Assembly (NCBI GenBank): GCA_000149265.1
Contig: CH003207.1
Span: 724,134-788,133, forward strand
Direction of reading: 5' to 3'
DNA: 64,000 bases
Source of the DNA: Ciona savignyi
Lineage: Eukaryota > Chordata > Ascidiacea > Phlebobranchia > Cionidae
Position numbers and translations under genes: made by a program. This document shows, piece by piece, positions 22,683 to 35,500 of the stretch; positions within the stretch are counted from its first letter, which is position 1; each line of letters opens with the position of its first letter. A model generated the notes under the pieces. It was not told the DNA's origin. It saw only the letters and a program-made list of their open reading frames with translations, and made no database searches.

Positions 22683-23179
22683 ACACGTATTTATAAATAT
22701 TTCTCCGTGTATTTTTAATTATTAATTCGTTATGCCATGTGTCCATATTTTGTGCATTGGAAGTTACGATTAATATTTTGTTTTTGACAGATCAGTCGAT
22801 GAATTGGTTGCCGCGAGGTCTGTTTAACGCCGCCTTCCAAGCTTCGTGTACAAACATGTGTTTCCTGTTAATAGTCTTATTGTAATAAACACGTCTGGCT
22901 TGTTTTGCTCTTAAGTTTTCTCTGTGTATCAGTGGCTAAAAAATGCTCGTATCTCTCTCCCCAGTTTTATTAGGTGACTTAAACAGAATGATAACGAGTA
23001 GTGAACGAGATGGTAACGGATTGTAAACGAGTTGTAACGACTTGCAAACGAGTTGTGACGAGTTGCAAACGAGATTTTCTAAATTTATGGCTCTACACAA
23101 GAAAAACTTAAACTGATCAATAAATCTGGTCTAAAGGCTGTTCAAAAGGGTTAAAAATGAAAAATGTTTTTACTAACAG

Positions 23180-23303
23180 ATATTAGAAAAATTTAAAGCA
23201 GTCTCATTGGACGAGAAATACAAATCTAGAATTGACAACAATGTGTTGCAAATCACTGAAGCAGAACAGAAAAATAATAAATTTCAATCGGGGACAAATT
23301 TAA
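23180..23303 (+). CDS. Orphan candidate exon between genes A and B
   Basis: The frame is open for 41 codons between a good acceptor ('tttactaacag|ata') and a consensus donor ('a|gtgagt'). It starts in phase 0 and ends in phase 1, the phase used at the A/B intron. The peptide is charged and helical (LDEKYKSRIDNNVLQITEAE). I do not recognise it and cannot assign it to either neighbour; chance is possible. Confidence 0.3.
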
Positions 23304-23954
23304 GTGAGTTTGGTTGTAACACTTATATAAACTGTGTATAATTCTATAATATCAGATAAAACTATCGGTGGAGCCTTGCTTGGCTAAGCCGCTCTCTCGA
23401 CCTTTACCCTACTTACCTAAACTATGCCCATGTGTACAGCGCTTTAACTGGTTGCACGCTGCGCGAAAACCCAATAAAATACCTGACCTCTGTTCACCCC
23501 TTGTCTTACCCTGGTTATCACCCGTCTAAAGTTAGAGCGCTGCTACAAAGGTTAGTTCTTGGATTGAGATTAGTGTTTAGGGCAGGAAATTAGTTTTCAT
23601 AGTTTTACTGACCAGTTTCCCTACTTCCCTCCTTTTAGTGTTGTCTATTTTTAAGGTGACTGTTTGACATATTTTCCGCAGTTAAATAGACTTGAGCCAT
23701 GAGTTTTTTTTAAATTGATTTTCGCTATGAATAGAAGTGAAGTTCGCGGGTTAAAGAACCTGTATAAAAACTATGTAAAGTATTTAAAAAAACGCAAATT
23801 TTAGTAATATCATAACGTAAAAGTGGAATACAATTTCAAGTTGGAAGAAAGTTTTGATATTGCTGGAATTATGCGTTTTGTATTGAAAAGTCCTATTGTG
23901 CTATGTATCGTCGGCGCGAAAAAGTTGTAACAATATAAGTATTCGCTTCAATAG
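23304..23954. other. Intergenic DNA between gene A and gene B, dispersed repeat inside
   Basis: About 23545-23650 is a copy of the dispersed family that also occurs at 18780-19002 ('ttggattgagattagtgttt', then 'agtttccctacttccctcc'). The remainder shows no coding signal. Confidence 0.5.
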
Positions 23955-24130
23955 TTCGCCTCAACCCTTTATTTGCTCCGCCTTTTGACCAGTTACTTCA
24001 TTTCCTCTGCGAGTTCCTTTCTCTTTAGTTGAACCGGCGCTAAAATCGGTCGACTTTTCGCTTCTTTCGGTTTTGCAGCTTTAGCTTTCACTTCGTCCTT
24101 TATGTTTATATCGCTACTGCCTGGTTATGC
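23955..24130 (-). pseudogene. Inverted partial copy of gene B coding sequence
   Basis: Read on the minus strand, this segment matches gene B at about 27158-27335: 'ccaggcagtagcgatataaa', 'cataaaggacgaag', 'gctgcaaaaccgaaag', 'gcgccggttcaa', 'gagaaaggaactcg', 'agtaactggtcaaa'. It carries substitutions and small indels, including a frame-breaking loss of one base in the 'gttcaa(a)ctaaagag' run. There are no intact flanking exons, so it looks like a decayed inverted duplicate of part of the Lys/Ser-rich linker. Confidence 0.88.
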
Positions 24131-25031
24131 TGCATATAATTTTTATGTCGCTTTGGCGACCAAGGCTAAATATACCCAAAGTTAATAATTGATTGGATTT
24201 TAGAAGAGTTTTAACAACTGTTGTTTTCCTTTTTTCAGTTTTTAAAGGGACCGCTTCATGTTTTCATCGTGGAAACAAAAATTAAACAAATTAAACTTGG
24301 ACCTATTGTTCGAACTATAGTATTCAAACAAATTGTATTTCTTTAACATTTTGCAGTATTGCTGTAAGTTAATTCACCATTTCATAGTGGTGCAACAACT
24401 GTTATTATGACGTTGTCGACTGAACGATAGCCGAGTTTCGTGCTTGGGAAACCCCCAGTAAATTATCACATGACGTCTGGTAACATAATGACAAAATACA
24501 CAAAGATTTAAAGGGCTTTCTCTTTACTGTTATGAAAGTACAGTGTTCTCTCTCAAGTTATTTAGTTCCTTATTGATGTTTAGTAGGCAGGACTAGTAGT
24601 TGTGCAGAATTGAAGCGAATGATTCAATGCTAAATATAAACTGCAAGGCAATGTACGTCATTTATGGTTTATATAGAGTTGAAGTAGGTGTATATGAGTA
24701 TATAGAAAACGTCAATACACCTCGTATAGTGCGCAATAATCGTTCAAACACCTACGTAATTATATGATTTAAAAGAATTGAATTTTAGCTTAAAGGCCAT
24801 AAAATCAGTTGGACTTTGAAGACGAAGGTAGGTAAAGAAAGATATTGCGGTTTAATACAGATATTACTATAATCCTTTAAATGCCCGTAAAGAGATTACG
24901 GTTTTAATATGTCAAGATATTTCACAAGTCAAATGATCCTGTTTAAGTATGTAAATAGTGGTTGCCCTTTGCTCAAGGTTAAAGCATATATTGTTGGATA
25001 TGATTCTAAGCTTGCACTAGTTGTCATATAG
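24131..25031. other. Intergenic DNA upstream of gene B, nothing identified
   Basis: There are no supported exons and no repeat family that I could place. Gene B's promoter presumably lies here or nearer its start, but I see no diagnostic element. Confidence 0.4.
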
Positions 25032-25205
25032 CGTCATTGCCTGAACCCAGCGGATCAATGGGTTCTACTAAATTGAAGGTCTTAACCATACACAACACAC
25101 TGCAATAGCTCCGGAAACCCGACTGTATGAGCGAGTTAATGAAATTACCCGTGTCAAATCGCCCGTTGAGTGTTTCCATTCACAGGAAATAAAACATGAA
25201 AATTC
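25032..25205 (+). repeat. SINE fragment upstream of gene B
   Basis: This is the 3' half of the main SINE: 'attgcctgaacccagcggat', 'cacaacacactgcaatagctcc', then the 'cattcacaggaaataaaaca' end. The head is missing. Confidence 0.9.
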
Positions 25206-25561
25206 CTTTTCTAAAAGCCTTGGTGATGAAACATTCATTATACATTGTACCTGTATAAAGTCCGCCTATTGTGTACATTACTTAATTGATGAGGTTAAAA
25301 ATCAATTGTTATACTTGGGAAGGATAACAATAACCGGAGTGAACAGCAAACGTAACAGGTTTTAGTTCATTTGTTTTCTTTAAAAACAATTTTTAAAGAA
25401 CCCACTTTTGAAATAGCAAAAGGCAAGCGAAAAACACGAAAACGACAGTCGTTTCATAACAAACCATATGGACAATGTTAAAACAATTTAAGAAAACATT
25501 GTAAAACCGGAACAAAAGTGTACCGGCGTCCGGCATTTGTAGTTTCCCATTTTAATTGTTT

Positions 25562-25573
25562 TCATATTCACAG
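25562..25573 (+). promoter_or_regulatory. Splice acceptor in the gene B leader
   Basis: 'ttttcatattcacag' ends in an AG at 25572-25573, 47 nt before the gene B ATG. In-frame stops lie between it and the ATG, so it can only define 5'UTR, by cis- or spliced-leader splicing. Confidence 0.45.
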
Positions 25574-25620
25574 ATATTAAAAAACTGTAGCAATTTTCGA
25601 TCGTATGATTGGTCTTTAAA

Positions 25621-28600
25621 ATGACCAGAAATGGCGATGCCGCGTCGGCTATTAGGGAATATCTTCAACAACATGGCCCCCAACAGTTGAGTCGCGAATT
25701 TCAATCCAATTTTGATGACGTCACCTTCAGGAATGTCAATGTCGACTGGAAATTTGATGACGTCATATTAACAGATTATGAGAATGACGTAATGACACGT
25801 ATACAACAGCTCTTGACTAAACAAAGAAAACCTGTCGCGGTTGGTGACGTCATTAATAAAATAAACAGGGAATTCCCCGTCGGGGCGAAATATGTTTTCG
25901 CGCAAGGGGAAATGGCTGGCATTGTTCGTCTATTGTCGCGTCACACAGGCATGTTTGTATGGAATGACGTAATAATAGCATGTGACGATAGACCACCACC
26001 AACGCGCGCGGAATACAATCAATTGGAAGAAATAGCTGAATTGATCAGAAACGGCGAGAATACGTTGCTCCACTTATCCGAAATATTAAACAAAAGAAAC
26101 GGATTAAGGGCGTTCGGCAACAAAACGCGACTTAACAAATTCCTACAGCAGCATGGACAATTCTTTACTCTTGAACCGCATACAATATGTAATGTTCGTG
26201 CGGGAATTTACCCGTTTTCACCGATTATTGATAATGAGCACACGTTTAAGGTCCAGTTTCGATCACCGTTGAAACTCCAAGCCGCACCCTGCGCTGTGCA
26301 TGTGGAGTCTACACGTCAGTATTTCGTGAATGTGCTCAAAAAGGGACCGATGACGATCAAAAAACTGGATTCCGAACTAAACAAAGCATCTGCGCAGGTA
26401 CTGGTTGCAATCACTCCGTCAAAGAATAAGGAAAATGTTAAAATTTTCATCCAAACTCATTGCAAAGGTCTCATTATATGCAATGGTACCGAAGCACGGC
26501 TTGTGCAGAACTTAAAGTTTGAGGATTTCTGCAAATCTTTAGTTGGTTTTGCTCCGAATAAAACTCCTGCAGAAATTCCCGTTGAAGAAATGGTTGTGCC
26601 GAACTCTGGGCGCTTCGCGGCACTGGGTGATTATAAGGCGATCATCCCAACCTCCAAGCCGCCAACTGTAACAAATCAGATCCCAAACCACACCCAGATA
26701 ATGAACAAAACAGAGTTAGAAGGATTTGAAACAGTGAATCGTCGCAAGCAACCAAAGCGAAGAGATTCCTATTCCAGCATCGGGCGAGGTACAGTAGGAG
26801 TGAAACAGTCCCAACCTTCCAGAGGTAAAAGGTATCACCAAGGAAAAAATGGGGGGTTAGATAGAAATGACCATGCTGGGAACAGAAACAAACAAAAGAA
26901 AGTTGTTTCGTCAAAACAAGTCAATGGAAAACCCACGACTCCAATAAAGTTGCTTCCCAAAACACAAAATCTTAAGACACCAGCCATTAATAACCCCCCT
27001 AGCTCTGCTAAACCGGCACCAGCCCCTGGTAAACCCGCTAGTTCTGCTAACCTGGCACCACCCCCACTTACTCAACAAGCCCCGGTGGTACTTATTGAGA
27101 CAGGAAAACCTAAAAGAAGTCGAAAACGGTCAAATAAATCGAATAAAGAGCCCACAAGTCCCCGAACCCAAGATGCAACATCACCAGGCAGTAGCGATAT
27201 AAACATAAAGGACGAAGCGAAAGCTGCAAAACCGAAAGTAGCGAAAGGTCGACCAAGTTCAGCGCCGGTTCAAACTAAAGAGAAAGGAACTCGTAAAGGC
27301 CGCAAAGTAACTGGTCAAAGAGCGGAGAAAGTAGATCAATCCTCACGTACCAGAAATGAATGTAAACCATCAGATCTTACGAAGAAGTCGTCCAGGCCCA
27401 AAAGTGCTCCGGTAGGAAGCGGAAAGAACAAAGATTCAGAAAAACTTTCCAAAGTTGATCTTACGCCGACCGATAGGCAGGTGCGACAGACGCATATTAG
27501 GGAAACCCCCAACAGCAATACCATTCAGGGAACGGGGAAAAAACAGAATGGAAAAACCAATCATTCGGTGTCAGCGAAAAATACAGGGTTAAACAACAAA
27601 ACTAACCAGCAACGAAAGCCCCTTTCAACAATTAGTGCGTCCAGTATTCAAAAAGAACCGTTGAAAACTACGAATGGAAAAGGGATCAAATCTAGTACAC
27701 CAATCAAGGCAACTAAAACCGAAAATAGTCAATCGGCTTCAGGAGATTCACTAAAATCAATAATAGACATAACAGCCCCACCATCTACGACAAGAAAGTC
27801 CAAGTTACCCGACAAACCCACATCCAACGGCTTTTCGGATGTTGAAAATGAAATCCTTAAAATTCTGGAGCACAAAGAGAACATGAACGTGAACATCCTC
27901 TATTTGAGGCTTCTCAACGCTAGCGGGTCTACGGAGTTTTCTGACGTCAGCGATTTCGTGAAGGAGATTACCGGAAGTGACGTCATCACGATGCAAGGGT
28001 GTGTGGTGGAACGGAATGAGGTCGAGATTGAAAAGCAAAAAGAATCGCAAAAAGGTAAAATTTCTTTATAAATATTGTTGGACTTTATTACTCCAATGTT
28101 TACCATGTGTTTGTCCCTGCTTATTTTCAACTACAGAAAAGTTGTTTAACTTTACCTCTTTCGTTACAGTAAAGAAAGATTATAAAGAATTTATGTAAAA
28201 AAGCAAGCACAAAAATACGGTAAAATTACAATATTTACAACATGTCTATAAAAACACTGTATAACAAAACTAGTCGTAAAAAGATAAACTATATTTAAAA
28301 GAAAACAAAATTTTAAAATTATTTAAATTAATGTTAATAAAATTAGAATCTTAACAAAATGCGTGCATTAACGCGAGTAAAGCGTGAACTACAGGAAAAA
28401 TAATCCAACCGATTTTACCTGAATTTGAAAAATTTTAACGAGTTTTACTTCCAGCAAAAAAGAAACGATCGAAATCAGCGAAATCTCGGACACCTGATCC
28501 CCTCGTTGAATCCATGGAACCAACTAACGAAAGAAGTATCCTTAAAACTGAATATTCACCACCGGTAGATGGCGCTAGTGGGGCAAACGTTTCGACCACT

Positions 28601-29203
28601 GTGTTCAACCAGTCTACAAACACTCAACCGCCGAAACCACATAATCCCACAGCAAGTCCCGACCAAGAAAATAGTCCCCCATTAAAAATCACCCCTCGCA
28701 ATAATACCAACCCCATATCCACATATCCCTCCGCCCCCTCCGTTCCAGACACCCCCCAAAGCCCCGAAATACCGCCCCCTATTATACTCCCACCTGCACA
28801 AAACAACCCAATTCTCCTACCTTACCTCCCTTACCTCCTCCGACCTCAAAATCCTAGAACCATTCAACCCAACCTGCCAAACCCTTTGGTAAACCAAGAC
28901 GCATTTATTGCACAATTACCTGGCCCCTTACCGCCAAATCAGTCTATTTTTTCAAACCTACCACAGTCCAACCCAGAACAACAATATCCCCAACAACTCC
29001 CTCAATTTCATCCCAGTAGAATGTTTCCCGCTTTGAGAAACCTTTCCCACCAAAGATACCCGTCAACCCCTGTATTAAGAAACATGCGTTTCACCCAGCT
29101 GACCCACCCCACCCCCGAAGCTTACAATGAGGGAAACCTACCAAACCCTCTCCACCAACGACCAACCACTAACTATCAACGTTCATCGTCACAATTAGAT
29201 TGA
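25621..29203 (+). CDS. Gene B: repeated winged-helix-like modules, basic linker, proline-rich tail; unnamed family
   Basis: There are two exons: 25621-28054 and 28455-29203 (1,060 aa). The phase-1 joint 'aaaag|gtaaaa' to 'acttccag|caa' is in frame. I start at ATG 25621, since the upstream extension begins at a TTG. The first 300 residues contain about three modules of the form helix, helix, 'L.KFLQQHG.FF.L' and a short strand (about 40-105, 115-185 and 225-290). A fourth module (about 735-800) matches gene A. The layout recalls the winged-helix/LOTUS-like N-terminus of Egalitarian-type RNA-binding proteins, but no exonuclease domain follows. Residues about 340-730 are Lys/Ser/Pro-rich and probably disordered. 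Exon 2 opens with a basic KKKRSK run (NLS-like) and continues Pro/Asn/Gln-rich. Germline or nuclear RNP function is a guess from architecture only. Confidence 0.8.
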
Positions 29204-30244
29204 CGAATTTTTAACCGGTTGTTTCGAACCGATGATAGACTTATTAGAATAGTTGCAAACGAGCAATTCAAGTTGTTAAATATGATTGGGTCGTTACGGA
29301 TATCCCTTAGTTAAGATTCGGTAACTGTATCGGCCCTGCTAACGATTTAACCCAACAAAAAAGATTAATTTACCGGGATAAGTTTCAAACCCATGATGAG
29401 CTCTTCATCACCTTTTTTTAAATTTGTATAACCACTGTTGCGTTATTTACACATGTTGTATACATATATATATATACACTACTGTGTGTTTAGTTGTCTA
29501 GTTCATGTATTACTACTGTGTAATAAGTACATGTCGTTTGTTCAAACTTACTCGTTTTAAATTAAATTTACGTTCATTTAAAATTTAATAAGCAACATTG
29601 ACTAAATTATTTGTTTTACTGCCTTAATGATATATTGTTGTTTTTTCTTTTATACGGGGTAGCTTAAATTCAAGATAGGCAAGTCACTTTTACATAGAAA
29701 TCGGTATATGTTCATTAAACATAATGGACTTTGTCACTAAGAATGCTTTTTTTATATAGAAATCGGTGTTTATATCGTGGTAAACATTTGACCACACAAT
29801 TATTTAAAATGTTTCACCCCTCTTTATTTCAATATCGATTCAATTCATAATTTAATTTACTACTTTTTGTTTATGCATATAGTTTAGAGTTGCTGTGTTG
29901 TTTTTTGTAGGAGCTGTTGTATAGATTGTAAATATGCCTTTTTTATGTATAAAATTATTTGCTTTTACAAGAAAGGTTTTTGTGTGGTTTTACGAGTATC
30001 AACTTTAACCCGAAGTGTTTTAAAATTATTTTTTATTAGTTCATTATTTTATCTTTAACGCTGTTTTATTAATGTTTTTATAGTTTTATTGGTGAAATTC
30101 GTGAAAATTGTAACCATCGCGGAAGAATGTCTTTATATTTCAAACCTTTCCTTAACGATTAGGGTTAAAGTACATTTCGAACAATTATCATACGATATGT
30201 CTAAATCAAACCATAGTATACTAAACAATTTTAGTATGTTTAGT

Positions 30245-30357
30245 ATACTATGAGCATACACAACACACTGCAATAGCTCCGGTAACCCGACGGTGGGCGC
30301 GAAGTATTCTGACGACCACCCGTGTGTTAACCCCCTGCAATAAAACACGAATATCCT
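30245..30357 (+). repeat. SINE 3' fragment
   Basis: It has 'cacaacacactgcaatagct', 'aacccgacggtgggcgcgaa', and the 'cacgaatatcct' tail. The preceding bases contain the short inverted pair 'tagtatactaaacaat' / 'tagtatgtttagtatacta'. Confidence 0.88.
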
Positions 30358-32513
30358 AGATAGTTTTGTGGCATCGTCTTAGTTTAACCTATGCTGTGTA
30401 GTATGGTTTTATTTACATGTTTTAAATGCTGTACATTTACCGTTTTTGTTTTTGGTGATTGATTTTTATCTTCAATAGTGCAACGAAAATTAAAAATAAG
30501 GTGTTTTAGAATCACGTACAAATTAAGCCGTGTTTAAATTCCGTGTACGAATTCCGTATTCGCACGAATAGCCAGACGATCGTTATTATTATAGACAGTT
30601 TGCATAAATCGGTAGGTAGCATGCAAATTAGATGTTATTTGCACGTTCCAATTGTAATAACTTTTATTGACTAGCCTTCGCGACCGGTTAGTTTTCGCCA
30701 TGTTAACTCTAGAATCAGTTAGTCTGAAAGAACATGCAATTTTCATGAACTTAAATGATTCATTGGCTAACTAGCTAATTACGAGGAACTCTTAAAGGTA
30801 AATTCGATGCTATTGTTACGCCGGCAGTAGTGACAAGCGGAATATATTAGTCATATAAAGCCCATTTGTTATTAGTAGTAGAGGACTGTATTCAAGTGCC
30901 CATACTTCGTCATATAATCAATAATTCCGCTGAGCTATGTTATTCTGTGTTTTATTGTGCTGATGTTAACAAATAAGAACAACAAACTAACGTGCAGAAA
31001 GTATTAAGAACGCATTTGTGTATAATAATCACACTACAGACTGCAGCAGTTAATAAAGTTGTCTGAAAATCTATATTAGGTCCATATATTAGTTTCGTAC
31101 CTAGCTAATTTAGCGATCTAAAGTCAGTATAACCGAAACAAAATGTTGGAGTTTCCGTCGCGTAAAATCTCTAGTCTAGATCAGGTCATGGTAGTAAAAC
31201 CGACGGTTTGGATTTTCCCGAAAGGTGTAAAAGTATGTTACTGTATTATACTAGTGACTGTACTTATACAGCGTTGGAATTTAGGTCAGTGACATCATAT
31301 GTGCCTATGTGATATGTAGAATAGGTGTTTAGTTCGCATTACTTGTAAATAAGTTAGTTAGTACTCAACAGACAGTAGCTCTAAAACGTATTATATATAT
31401 AGAACACCACACAATAGTGTTTATAGTCTAGCTTAAAACGGTTTAATATGATGTAGCAATCAACTGTAATAAGACTCCCTAAACAGTTAAACACGTCTGT
31501 TCGCCAGCTTTATAAAAGGAAGCCCACAAAACCTACCAGTAGGGTGTAATTAACGCTTAGTATAGCATGTGTAGTCTGGTTAGGTGCTAATTATGGCATC
31601 ACAAAAGGCTATATGTTGTATTTATAGTCACAAATGGTATTGAATTATTCAAGTTGATTGTCACGTACAATGAACAAGTTTACTTTTTAAAATTACTAGT
31701 TAATATTATAACGAACTAGTTTTAGTTTATTTTTTTGCCCTGGTATTAAACAACAAAGATATTATATCAAGTATTTGCGACAAAGCAGGAGGTATAGTTG
31801 CATTTAAAATATAGATTTGGTGTAAGGTGCATTGGTGGTAAGCAAGTAAATTAGAAGTGAATGGTATAATAAAGTGACAGATAGCGCCTTACCAGAAGAC
31901 CAGTTAAAATTGCAATTGATATATAGATTAGGTCGATGGCGTCTTACTAGTAGTGGTAAGCAAGGAAATCGTTAAAATCAAGTAAATTAAGAGTATTTTA
32001 TTGCAACACATAACATTTTGACAGGAATTTTACATTATATGTCCTTACCAAAATATTAGTTAAAATTGAATTTAATTATTTATATGTTTAGTGTATAGTA
32101 TGTTGTTGGTAAGCAAGACACCTTTAAAAGCAAGTAAATAAGGAGCAATTGGTGTTTTAGTGCGACATACAGCGCTTTTGACTGGAATTTTAAAAATGTT
32201 GAATTTTCCGTGACACCTGCGATCATTCAGGTGTGACGCACCACGTGACCATGCGTCGCCTGCAGCAAATAAGTATAACGACGAGAAGCGCACACGCAAA
32301 ATTATGTTTATAAGTTGTAGCTTTATAATCAAGCAGTTAAAATTTGGGATTAAAGTCCAGTTAATAAGGAAATGATATCAAAATAAGCCAAGCAGAATTA
32401 GTGTATATAATAAACCGCCTGCTGATTGTCAGTAAGGAAGGAAATTTAAACAAAAGCGGTTTCCTGGCGATAAAGTTCAGCATTTTTGTACTAAACTATA
32501 AATTTCTATTTCT

Positions 32514-32520
32514 ACTCCAG
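32514..32520 (+). promoter_or_regulatory. Splice acceptor 8 nt before the DIPK1-like start
   Basis: 'tatttctactccag' ends at 32520, leaving only 8 nt of leader before ATG 32529. A leader this short fits spliced-leader trans-splicing or a 5'UTR intron. Confidence 0.45.
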
Positions 32521-32528
32521 ATGTAGAT

Positions 32529-35500
32529 ATGGCAGATTATTCTTTCAATTCATTTGTGTGTTGTGTGCTGGTTTGTGTAGCGTTTGTTTATACAAACTAC
32601 ATGGTGTATAGGGTGTATAAGGTGCATATAAGATGTAATGTCGAAGTAGCGAGAAATGATATCAAAATACTGGTAAGTAGATATGTATATAGAATATGAT
32701 GTTTATTTCCGACAAGTACAATAGACCAGGTTACCACACGGGCAATATTTAAATTACCTTGAAAAATAAGGGGCGTTATCACAGGAGCTATTCATAAGAA
32801 TAACGTCGGGTTACCGAAGCCCTTGCAGTATGTTGTGTATGATTGAGGCGTTTTTTAATTTTTAACAAACGCACGCTAAGTGTCATTTTCAGGATGTTCA
32901 CTTAAAAGCGTATTTAGTAACCCGACGATGGGCATAGGGTACTCTGATAAATTGTCCCTATGATACCGCCCCTTGTATTTCCCGAGATAATTTAAAGATT
33001 GCCCGTGTGGTAACCCCGATACTGCCCCAGCCATGCGATTAAACACTAGTATCCCACCCAATTTTGTTCAGTATTGAGCATAAAGAAACTTGGTTCAAAT
33101 TTACTATCAGGTTTAAACTACTTTGAACTGTTTTACTGTACAATCGGACGGTTTCAAACTTAATTTCTACGAATCCGTAATTGTTTTGTTTCTAAATTTC
33201 TTCGTATAAACTCGACTAATATGATAATATGATCAGCCTTTTTCTAATTGAGTTGTGACGTATCGTTTCTCGTCAGAAACACATTGAAATTGAAATGTGT
33301 TCAGATTATGTGAAACACGTTAAATAATTAGATTAACGCAGTATATTAACTGCCGCAGTTTTGTCTCCATTGATAATTGTTGTAATGGAAGTTTATTCAC
33401 TTGGTAGGGTATATTATTTGCTACTGCATTTATGAAAGTTGGAAAAAGTTTTGATTGCAAACCACAGTCTAGTAGTAAAAAACTGGCAATAGATATAAAA
33501 AAAACAAGTTATGTTTTAATGCTTTAAGTAGACACATTTATCTGACAGTTAAGCTATATACAACATGTATACAATGAGGCTAAGGCTAGGCTTGCGATTA
33601 AATATTTGTTTATTTGATTCCACCAGGATATCACGTCTCACCATATACGGCTTTAGAATTGTCTGTGTAGACAAACCTGTCTAAATTCATATATAGCTCT
33701 CTTAGCAAATCATGTGTCTGGTCGGTCGTGCGTCCAATTGGTTAACGCGACCGATTCATATACAAATTTTATGCAAATTCTATACAAAAAACGCTCTTAT
33801 GGACTAACTATTTATTGGTTTAGGACTGAGCACGATAAAAATAAGAAAATCTGGTGTGTTTTTTTTATACTGATACAAGTTTCGAACCCAAGATAGGTAC
33901 GTCACTTAAGACGATTTTACATTATATAAGTCGTTATATGTAACGGTAGCGTTAACCATTCGGCCACACGACCGTACAGAAAATTTGGTTCTGGTAAGAT
34001 CTTCAATATTGGAGTTGTCGCGTTATAATGACAACCTAACCGCACCACTGAATCTTCCAAAACATTTAGTTTCCAGTTCGGCCAACGTTGTTATAACCGA
34101 ACTCACAGAACGCAAACTTCCCTTTCAATTTATCAAAATTTTCTGGGATTATTCTTCAGGTTAAAAATCCCAAACAGATCAAAATAAACCATGTATATTG
34201 TAATTTGTGTGAAATTGGTGAACTCTTTAAGACCACTTAAATTTTACTACACCACCCCCAGTTTGGAAAGCCCTGCTGTAAATTGCGCGGAAATACCGTG
34301 CTGGTTGCCATGTAATTGTTGTATACGTTGCAATTGTGACGTTTCAACTACGTAACGTAACAAACCTTCTATTCCAGTGTGACGCATACAATCGCGGTGA
34401 CGTAATCGGCGACTTCTGTTCTCCATTGTGCTCTCCTTATGACGTAACAATTAATTATTGCCTACGTCACGACGAAGAAGAATGGCGGTATTCCGCGAAA
34501 AACACGAAAAGCGACGAATATTTTATTCTTAATTCAAAAAACGATGATTTTATTACGTCACAATTAAACGACGAAGAACTATTCAACCGAGCAATGCTTC
34601 TCACAACGGGGGATTCCCAAATACGCAAATCGAACAAGAGTTACGGCCTCTTTTCAAATTTCGATTCAAACTTTTCAAGACCGGAACTACTGGCTTTGAC
34701 TGGATTATTATCTCAGAATCGATTCCAAAAGTTGATGACGTCACAAGGTGACGTAAGCGTCGGTGACGTCACGATAATGACGAAATCACTTGGTGTAGGG
34801 TATTTCCCCAAAATACTGGGAACTTGCGGCGATTACTACGTAACGGAACACGTGATTCCGGTCTCACAGTTAATATCGGTCGAGGGAATTCCCCAAAAGG
34901 TGATCTCCCTCGCAAATACACTTGATCGATCCTCGATGTATGCTTGTGACGTAATAAACTCCACTATCGGGATCGACCGGTCGGGAAAGGCGGTTCTGTT
35001 GGAGACGAATCGAGTGTTTTCAAAAGAGGTGAGTGGTGGTCACGTGATTAATATATGACGTAGGTGTAATGACGTAGTCAGCAAACAAACAAGTTGTTTA
35101 AGCGGACGGTTACCCCAGTCGGGTATATCATCCAAAAATTAACGTTTGAATATATTTATGTCCAATATGCTCACACCAAATAGCTTGGTTGATTAGTTAG
35201 TGCGTCGCCTTTCAACCGAAGGGTTGCAGGATTGAAGTTGGTCGCTAGCTAGTCGGCTGTGTAAGTGGGCAAGGAACTTAACGGACATTGCTTGAACCAA
35301 ACTTTGAAAACAGCTAAACTAACTTAATAAGAAAAAAGAAAAGGAGGAAACTAGTAAATTGCTCACTAAACTAAAGATTATGGTGTTTGTGTAAATGTTA
35401 GGGATTGGTTAGATTTAGGATTGATACTAGTATTAAGGGGCTGCGTTTAAAGTCAGGTTTAGTTCTGGGGTTGTGATAAGTGTTACGGGCTGCGTTAAGA

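Larger units (their letters stand above)
29204..32520. other. AT-rich intergenic DNA upstream of the DIPK1-like gene
   Basis: I see no coding exon. A SINE 3' fragment lies at 30245-30357. A candidate B-box-like relic ('agtttcaaacccatgatgag') of the second tRNA-like family lies near 29383-29402. The rest is AT-rich and apparently unique. Confidence 0.45.
32673..34377 (+). other. Intron 1 of the DIPK1-like gene, with repeats
   Basis: It contains SINE pieces in both orientations (32728-32870 minus, 32918-33060 plus), a tRNA-like fragment (33718-33765) and copy 33860-33982 of the second tRNA-derived family, and a hAT end fragment (34105-34276) just before exon 2. I saw no extra exon. Confidence 0.6.

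Noticed and set aside
25609..25620. A start for gene B four codons upstream.
   Set aside because: The codon there is TTG; the first in-frame ATG is 25621.
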